DNA of 36,906 nucleotides from Candidatus Blautia faecavium (GTDB taxonomy: Bacteria > Bacillota > Clostridia > Lachnospirales > Lachnospiraceae). Shown here in pieces: positions 32,452-36,906 of the stretch (within the stretch, counting starts at the first letter, position 1; every line of letters starts with the position of its first letter). The stretch is from the NCBI GenBank assembly GCA_019118425.1, contig DWYZ01000131.1:1-36906 (forward strand), given 5' to 3'. Made by a program: the position numbers and the translations under genes. The notes beneath the pieces were generated by a model, which worked only from the letters and a program-made list of their open reading frames with translations, ran no database searches and had not been told where the DNA came from.

Positions 32452-32769
32452 ATGGCAAATCAGGTAATGAGAATCACATTAAAAGCTTATGATCATCAGT
32501 TAGTAGATGCATCTGCAGCTAAAATCATCGAAACTGTTAAGAAGAACGGCGCTAAGGTAAGCGGCCCGGTTCCGCTTCCTACTAAGAAAGAGGTTGTAAC
32601 CATCTTAAGAGCGGTTCACAAATATAAAGATTCCAGAGAACAGTTCGAGCAGAGAACCCATAAGAGACTCATTGATATCCTGACACCAACCCAGAAGACA
32701 GTAGATGCACTTTCCAGACTGGAAATGCCGGCTGGTGTTCACATCGATATCAAGATGAAGACGAAATAA
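32452..32769 (+). CDS. rpsJ: 30S ribosomal protein S10
   Basis: 105 residues, with the usual [20 protein letters not shown] start, [17 protein letters not shown] and [20 protein letters not shown] blocks. S10 is part of the small-subunit head and also the NusE partner of NusB. It is first of the operon. The ribosome binding site AGGAGGAG at 32435-32442 is followed by a run of T before the ATG. Confidence 0.98.
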   Translation: MANQVMRITLKAYDHQLVDASAAKIIETVKKNGAKVSGPVPLPTKKEVVTILRAVHKYKDSREQFEQRTHKRLIDILTPTQKTVDALSRLEMPAGVHIDIKMKTK

Positions 32770-32852
32770 GTAAGGTAGCAATGCCCGTGAGGGTGTTTCA
32801 TAAAAGTATATGATTGCCGGAAACGGTAATCCGCTATAAGGAGGAAGAAAGA

Positions 32853-33485
32853 ATGAAGAAAGCTATTTTAGCTACAAAAGTCGGAATGACTCAAATCTTC
32901 AACGAAGACGGAACATTGATTCCAGTCACCGTACTTCAGGCTGGCCCATGTGTAGTAACACAGGTTAAGACCGAAGAAAACGATGGCTACGCAGCAGTTC
33001 AGGTGGGCTACGGCGAGATCAGAGAAAAACTGGTTAACAAGCCGGAAAAAGGTCATTTTGACAAAGCAGGCGTTGCAGTAAAGAGATTTTTGAAAGAATT
33101 CAAATTTGAAAACGCAGGCGAATATGAAGTAGGACAGGAAATTAAGGCTGATATCTTTGCAGCAGGAGATCACATCGATGCAACTGCTATTTCCAAAGGT
33201 AAAGGTTTCCAGGGCGCGATCAAGAGACATGGACAGTCCAGAGGACCTATGACTCACGGTTCCAAATATCACCGTCATGCAGGTTCCAACGGTGCTGCAT
33301 CCGATCCCAGCAAGGTATTCAAGGGCAAAAAGATGCCTGGCCAGATGGGACATGTTCAGGTAACTGTACAGAATCTTGAGGTCGTACGTGTAGATGCTGA
33401 AAACAACTTACTGTTAGTTAAGGGTGCTGTTCCAGGACCTAAGAAATCTTTGGTTACTATCAAAGAGACAGTAAAGTCCTTATAA
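32853..33485 (+). CDS. rplC: 50S ribosomal protein L3
   Basis: 210 residues. Characteristic elements are [14 protein letters not shown] at the start and the long loop [20 protein letters not shown] with [19 protein letters not shown], which reaches toward the peptidyl transferase centre. ATG 32853 with AAGGAGGAA upstream is used, not the ATG 39 bases earlier. The 83-base gap after rpsJ has no terminator. Confidence 0.97.
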   Translation: MKKAILATKVGMTQIFNEDGTLIPVTVLQAGPCVVTQVKTEENDGYAAVQVGYGEIREKLVNKPEKGHFDKAGVAVKRFLKEFKFENAGEYEVGQEIKADIFAAGDHIDATAISKGKGFQGAIKRHGQSRGPMTHGSKYHRHAGSNGAASDPSKVFKGKKMPGQMGHVQVTVQNLEVVRVDAENNLLLVKGAVPGPKKSLVTIKETVKSL

Positions 33486-33506
33486 TGAGAAAGGAGGAGC
33501 ACACAA

Positions 33507-34127
33507 ATGGCAAACGTAACTGTTTATAATATGGAAGGCAATGAAGTTGGAACAATGGAGCTGAACGATGCAGTGTTTGGCGTAGAAGTGAACGAGCATC
33601 TGGTTCATCTGGCTGTTGTTCGCCAGCTTGCAAATAAACGCCAGGGTACTCAGAAGGCAAAAACCCGTTCTGAAGTAAGCGGCGGCGGAAGAAAACCGTG
33701 GAGACAAAAAGGAACAGGTCATGCAAGACAGGGTTCCATCCGTGCACCACAGTGGACAGGCGGCGGTGTGGTATTCGCTCCGGTGCCAAGAGATTATACA
33801 ATGAAAATGAACAAGAAAGAAAGAAGAGCAGCTCTTAAATCCGCTCTGACTTCTAAAGTTCAGGACAATAAATTCGTAGTTGTGGACAGCCTTACAATGG
33901 CTGAGCCTAAGACAAAGGAAATGCAGAAGGTATTAAGCAACCTGAAAGCTGAGAAAGCGCTTGTTGTGATCGCAGCAGACGATAAGAATATCGCACTTTC
34001 CACAAGAAACATCGCAGATGTACAGCTTTCTACTGTAAATTCCATCAACGTGTATGATGTTATGAAACATCAGACCGTAGTTGTAACAAAAGACGCAGTG
34101 GCATCCATCGAGGAGGTGTACGCATAA
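33507..34127 (+). CDS. rplD: 50S ribosomal protein L4
   Basis: 206 residues with the conserved loop [20 protein letters not shown] and [18 protein letters not shown] that lines the exit tunnel. In E. coli L4 is the repressor of the S10 operon; whether it acts on the leader here is unknown. AAAGGAGGAG precedes ATG; the stop overlaps rplW by one base. Confidence 0.98.
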   Translation: MANVTVYNMEGNEVGTMELNDAVFGVEVNEHLVHLAVVRQLANKRQGTQKAKTRSEVSGGGRKPWRQKGTGHARQGSIRAPQWTGGGVVFAPVPRDYTMKMNKKERRAALKSALTSKVQDNKFVVVDSLTMAEPKTKEMQKVLSNLKAEKALVVIAADDKNIALSTRNIADVQLSTVNSINVYDVMKHQTVVVTKDAVASIEEVYA

Positions 34128-34426
34128 TGGCTGATATCAAGTATTATGATGTGATCCTGAAACCGGTTATCACAGAAAAATCCATGAACGCTATGGGTGA
34201 AAAGAAATACACTTTCTTAGTACATCCGGAAGCAAATAAATCCCAGATCAAAGAAGCTGTGGAAAAAATGTTCGAGGGAACAAAGGTAAAGAGCGTAAAC
34301 ACCATGAATATGGATGGAAAGAAAAAACGCCGCGGTATGGTAGTTGGAAAAACTGCAAAGACCAAAAAAGCTATCGTATCCCTCACAGAGGAAAGCAAAG
34401 ATATTGAAATCTTTGAAGGGCTGTAA
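34127..34426 (+). CDS. rplW: 50S ribosomal protein L23
   Basis: 99 residues, beginning [20 protein letters not shown], with the family block [20 protein letters not shown] and the extended loop around [13 protein letters not shown]. It sits at the tunnel exit and binds trigger factor and SRP. The ATG shares its A with the last base of the rplD TAA. Confidence 0.97.
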   Translation: MADIKYYDVILKPVITEKSMNAMGEKKYTFLVHPEANKSQIKEAVEKMFEGTKVKSVNTMNMDGKKKRRGMVVGKTAKTKKAIVSLTEESKDIEIFEGL

Positions 34427-34496
34427 TTAGCCGGCCTTTTCCTTATACACTATATGCTGGAAAGCATGATGACTAATATTCGAAAGGAGAACAATC

Positions 34497-35342
34497 ATGG
34501 GAATTAAAACCTATACCCCATATACACCTTCAAGAAGACATATGACTGGTTCCGATTTCTCCGAGATTACAGCTACTACGCCTGAGAAATCCTTAGTAGT
34601 GTCTCTGAAGAAAAACGCTGGACGTAACAACCAGGGTAAGATCACAGTAAGACACCGCGGAGGCGGAAGCAGAAGAAAATACAGAATCATCGACTTTAAG
34701 AGAAAGAAAGATGGAATTCCTGCAACAGTAAAGACCATCGAGTATGATCCGAACAGAACAGCAAACATCGCTCTGATCTGCTATGCAGACGGCGAGAAAG
34801 CATACATTCTTGCGCCGGAAGGCTTAAAAGTAGGCCAGAAGGTTATGAACGGACCGGAAGCGGAAGTTCGTGTTGGCAACTGCTTGCCATTAGAACTGAT
34901 TCCGGTTGGTACAATGATCCATAACATTGAGCTTCATCCAGGAAAAGGCGGCCAGATGGTTCGCTCCGCTGGAAACGGCGCTCAGTTAATGGCAAAAGAA
35001 GGTAAATACGCAACACTTCGTTTACCGTCTGGTGAAATGAGAATGGTTCCTATTGTTTGCCGCGCATCCATCGGTACTGTTGGAAACGGCGACCACAACC
35101 TTATCAATATCGGTAAGGCTGGACGTAAGCGCCACATGGGCATCAGACCTACTGTCCGCGGTTCTGTTATGAACCCCAACGACCATCCACATGGTGGTGG
35201 TGAAGGTAAGACAGGTATCGGCCGTCCAGGTCCATGCACACCTTGGGGCAAACCTGCTCTTGGTCTGAAGACCAGAAAGAAAAACAAACAGTCCAACAAG
35301 CTCATCGTAAGAAGACGCGATGGAAAAGCGTTGTCTAAATAA
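34497..35342 (+). CDS. rplB: 50S ribosomal protein L2
   Basis: 281 residues. Typical blocks are [36 protein letters not shown], and near the C-terminus [20 protein letters not shown], which carries the conserved His near the peptidyl transferase centre. AAAGGAG is 7 bases before ATG. The gap of 70 bases after rplW holds only a weak 5-bp hairpin. Confidence 0.98.
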   Translation: MGIKTYTPYTPSRRHMTGSDFSEITATTPEKSLVVSLKKNAGRNNQGKITVRHRGGGSRRKYRIIDFKRKKDGIPATVKTIEYDPNRTANIALICYADGEKAYILAPEGLKVGQKVMNGPEAEVRVGNCLPLELIPVGTMIHNIELHPGKGGQMVRSAGNGAQLMAKEGKYATLRLPSGEMRMVPIVCRASIGTVGNGDHNLINIGKAGRKRHMGIRPTVRGSVMNPNDHPHGGGEGKTGIGRPGPCTPWGKPALGLKTRKKNKQSNKLIVRRRDGKALSK

Positions 35343-35357
35343 TAAGGAGGTTTAAGC

Positions 35358-35639
35358 ATGTCTCGTTCACTGAAAAAAGGACCTTTTGCAGATGCAAGCT
35401 TACTGAAAAAAGTAGACGCTTTAAACGCTGCAAACGATAAAACAGTCATTAAAACATGGTCACGTCGTTCGACTATTTTCCCGTCCTTTGTGGGACACAC
35501 CATCGCTGTCCATGACGGAAGAAAGCACGTACCGGTATATATTACAGAGGATATGGTTGGACATAAGCTCGGCGAGTTCGTGGCAACCAGAACCTACAGA
35601 GGACACGGAAAAGACGAAAAGAAATCCGGCGTTCGCTAA
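35358..35639 (+). CDS. rpsS: 30S ribosomal protein S19
   Basis: 93 residues, starting [18 protein letters not shown] and including [20 protein letters not shown] and [20 protein letters not shown]. It binds the small-subunit head together with S13. AAGGAGG precedes the ATG. Confidence 0.98.
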   Translation: MSRSLKKGPFADASLLKKVDALNAANDKTVIKTWSRRSTIFPSFVGHTIAVHDGRKHVPVYITEDMVGHKLGEFVATRTYRGHGKDEKKSGVR

Positions 35640-35726
35640 ATTGATCTATAAACTGTTTGTTGTCCCCTGTGGGACAGCAGGCAGGTTAACCTGATATTGA
35701 ATGAAGAGGAAAGGAGGCACTTTAAA

Positions 35727-36116
35727 ATGGCAAAGGGACATAGAAGCCAGATTAAGAGAGCCAGAAATGAGAGTAATAGAGAGACAAGACCGTCTGCAAA
35801 ATTATCTTATGCAAGAATTTCTGTTCAGAAAGCCTGCTACGTGTTAGATGTAATCCGCGGCAAAGATGTGCAGACAGCACTTGGTATCCTGACATATAAC
35901 CCAAGATACGCTTCCAGCGTACTGAAGAAGCTGCTTGAGTCAGCAATCGCAAACGCTGAAAACAACAACGGAATGAACGCAGACAACCTCTACATTGCAG
36001 AGTGCTATGCAAACAAAGGACCTACAATGAAGAGAATTCAGCCAAGAGCACAGGGAAGGGCTTATAGAATCGAAAAGAGAACAAGCCACATCACCATCGT
36101 GCTGGATGAAAGGTAA
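35727..36116 (+). CDS. rplV: 50S ribosomal protein L22
   Basis: 129 residues, with [19 protein letters not shown], the helix [19 protein letters not shown] and the tunnel-facing loop [20 protein letters not shown]. The open frame begins at 35697, but ATG 35727 with AAGGAGG upstream is chosen. The 87-base gap before it contains the hairpin TGTTGTCCC/GGGACAGCA (35657-35678), with no T-run. Confidence 0.97.
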   Translation: MAKGHRSQIKRARNESNRETRPSAKLSYARISVQKACYVLDVIRGKDVQTALGILTYNPRYASSVLKKLLESAIANAENNNGMNADNLYIAECYANKGPTMKRIQPRAQGRAYRIEKRTSHITIVLDER

Positions 36117-36127
36117 GGAGGAGAATC

Positions 36128-36784
36128 ATGGGACAGAAAGTTAATCCACATGGCCTTAGAGTCGGAATTATCAAGGATTGGGATTCTAGATGGTATGCAG
36201 AAGCTGATTTTGCAGATTACTTAGTGGAAGACTATAACATCAGAACCTTCCTGAAGAAGAAATTATACAGCGCAGGTGTTTCCAAGATTGAGATCGAGAG
36301 AGCATCTGACAGAGTAAAGATCATCATCTACACAGCTAAGCCAGGTATCGTAATCGGTAAAGGCGGCGCTGAGATCGAGAAAGTAAAAGCTGAGTTACAG
36401 AAATATACAGACAAGAAGCTGATCGTTGATATCAAAGAAGTAAAGAGACCGGACAGAGATGCGCAGCTTGTAGCGGAGAACATTGCTCTTCAGTTAGAGA
36501 ACCGTATCTCCTTCAGACGTGCAATGAAATCCACTATGCAGAGAACCATGAAAGCCGGAGCAAAAGGTATTAAAACCGCAGTTTCCGGACGTCTTGGCGG
36601 AGCAGATATGGCTCGTACAGAGTTCTACAGTGAAGGTACTATTCCGCTTCAGACACTGCGTGCAGACATCGATTATGGATTTGCCGAAGCAGACACCACA
36701 TACGGTAAAGTTGGCGTAAAAGCATGGGTCTACAACGGTGAAGTTCTTCCAACAAAAGGAACTAAGGAAGGGAGCGATAAATAA
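36128..36784 (+). CDS. rpsC: 30S ribosomal protein S3
   Basis: 218 residues. The N-terminal KH domain has [15 protein letters not shown], the GXXG loop, and the C-terminal domain includes [21 protein letters not shown]3 is at the mRNA entry and has helicase-like activity with S4 and S5. AAGGAGGAG precedes ATG. The stop TAA shares its last A with the rplP ATG. Confidence 0.98.
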   Translation: MGQKVNPHGLRVGIIKDWDSRWYAEADFADYLVEDYNIRTFLKKKLYSAGVSKIEIERASDRVKIIIYTAKPGIVIGKGGAEIEKVKAELQKYTDKKLIVDIKEVKRPDRDAQLVAENIALQLENRISFRRAMKSTMQRTMKAGAKGIKTAVSGRLGGADMARTEFYSEGTIPLQTLRADIDYGFAEADTTYGKVGVKAWVYNGEVLPTKGTKEGSDK

Positions 36785-36906
36785 TGTTAATGCCAAAAAG
36801 AGTAAAACGTCGTAAACAATTCCGTGGCTCCATGAGAGGTAAAGCCCTGAGAGGCAATAAAATCAATTACGGCGAATTCGGCCTTGTTGCCACTGAACCA
36901 TGCTGG
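36784..36906 (+). CDS. rplP: 50S ribosomal protein L16, 5' part
   Basis: The first 41 codons, beginning [17 protein letters not shown] and running to GLVATEPCW at the window end. It lies in the expected place after rpsC, overlapping the stop as TAATG. Cut by the end of the window, not broken. Confidence 0.95.
   Translation, partial: MLMPKRVKRRKQFRGSMRGKALRGNKINYGEFGLVATEPCW

Overview
The window reads as chromosomal DNA of an endospore-forming, low-to-mid GC Firmicute, most likely a Lachnospiraceae-type clostridium. Evidence: strong AGGAGG ribosome binding sites throughout, a T-box riboswitch, complete spoIIA and spoVA sporulation loci, a small acid-soluble spore protein, a WhiA/RapZ/HPr-like cluster and a typical S10 ribosomal protein operon. 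No CRISPR array, prophage, transposase or RNA gene was seen. The assignment comes from gene content and protein style, not from a search.

Layout. 1-2600: an unrecognised small protein, a cysteine-less MGMT-like protein and, on the minus strand, an RsmF-type rRNA m5C methyltransferase. 2600-3538: almost 1 kb without a gene, holding a 165-bp nested inverted-repeat (MITE-like) element and a 12-bp perfect hairpin. 3539-5825: a PadR/HAAS/DUF4097/PspC envelope-related operon. 5840-6091: an alpha/beta SASP gene with its own apparent sigma-G promoter. 6202-7435: pyrimidine nucleoside salvage (cdd, deoC) separated by a structured repeat. 7474-11978: an ABC transporter whose permease carries an approximately 450-residue coiled coil. 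12082-15096: valS under a T-box with a GUA specifier, followed by an LtaS-like sulfatase-fold enzyme (15112-17124). 17299-20145: folC, a 50-residue protein, and a zinc-ribbon/TPR membrane protein.

20246-25837 is a sporulation island. spoIIAA-spoIIAB-sigF runs on the plus strand and faces a spoVA operon on the minus strand, with an Uma2 gene between them. The spoVA operon is transcribed in the unusual order AB-AC-AD-AE-AA from a promoter that closely matches the sigma-F/G consensus. Compartment-specific sigma-F is therefore encoded next to a forespore operon that its regulon normally controls through sigma-G.

26008-29843 contains tcdA, murB, rapZ, whiA and an HPr-like gene whose product has Glu at position 15 and Ser at position 46 (Crh-like). 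yvcK, often found between rapZ and whiA, is absent. 29985-32111 holds a PAP2 phosphatase (minus) and a membrane protein that looks like a catalytically dead SipW-type signal peptidase with a long charged cytoplasmic tail. From 32196 to the end runs the S10 operon (rpsJ, rplC, rplD, rplW, rplB, rpsS, rplV, rpsC, partial rplP), preceded by an approximately 220-nt leader that can fold into a long branched stem exclusive of a hairpin next to the rpsJ ribosome binding site.

The strongest candidates for something new are the S10 leader, the pseudo-signal-peptidase, the Glu15 HPr-like protein, the coiled-coil permease and the structured intergenic repeats.
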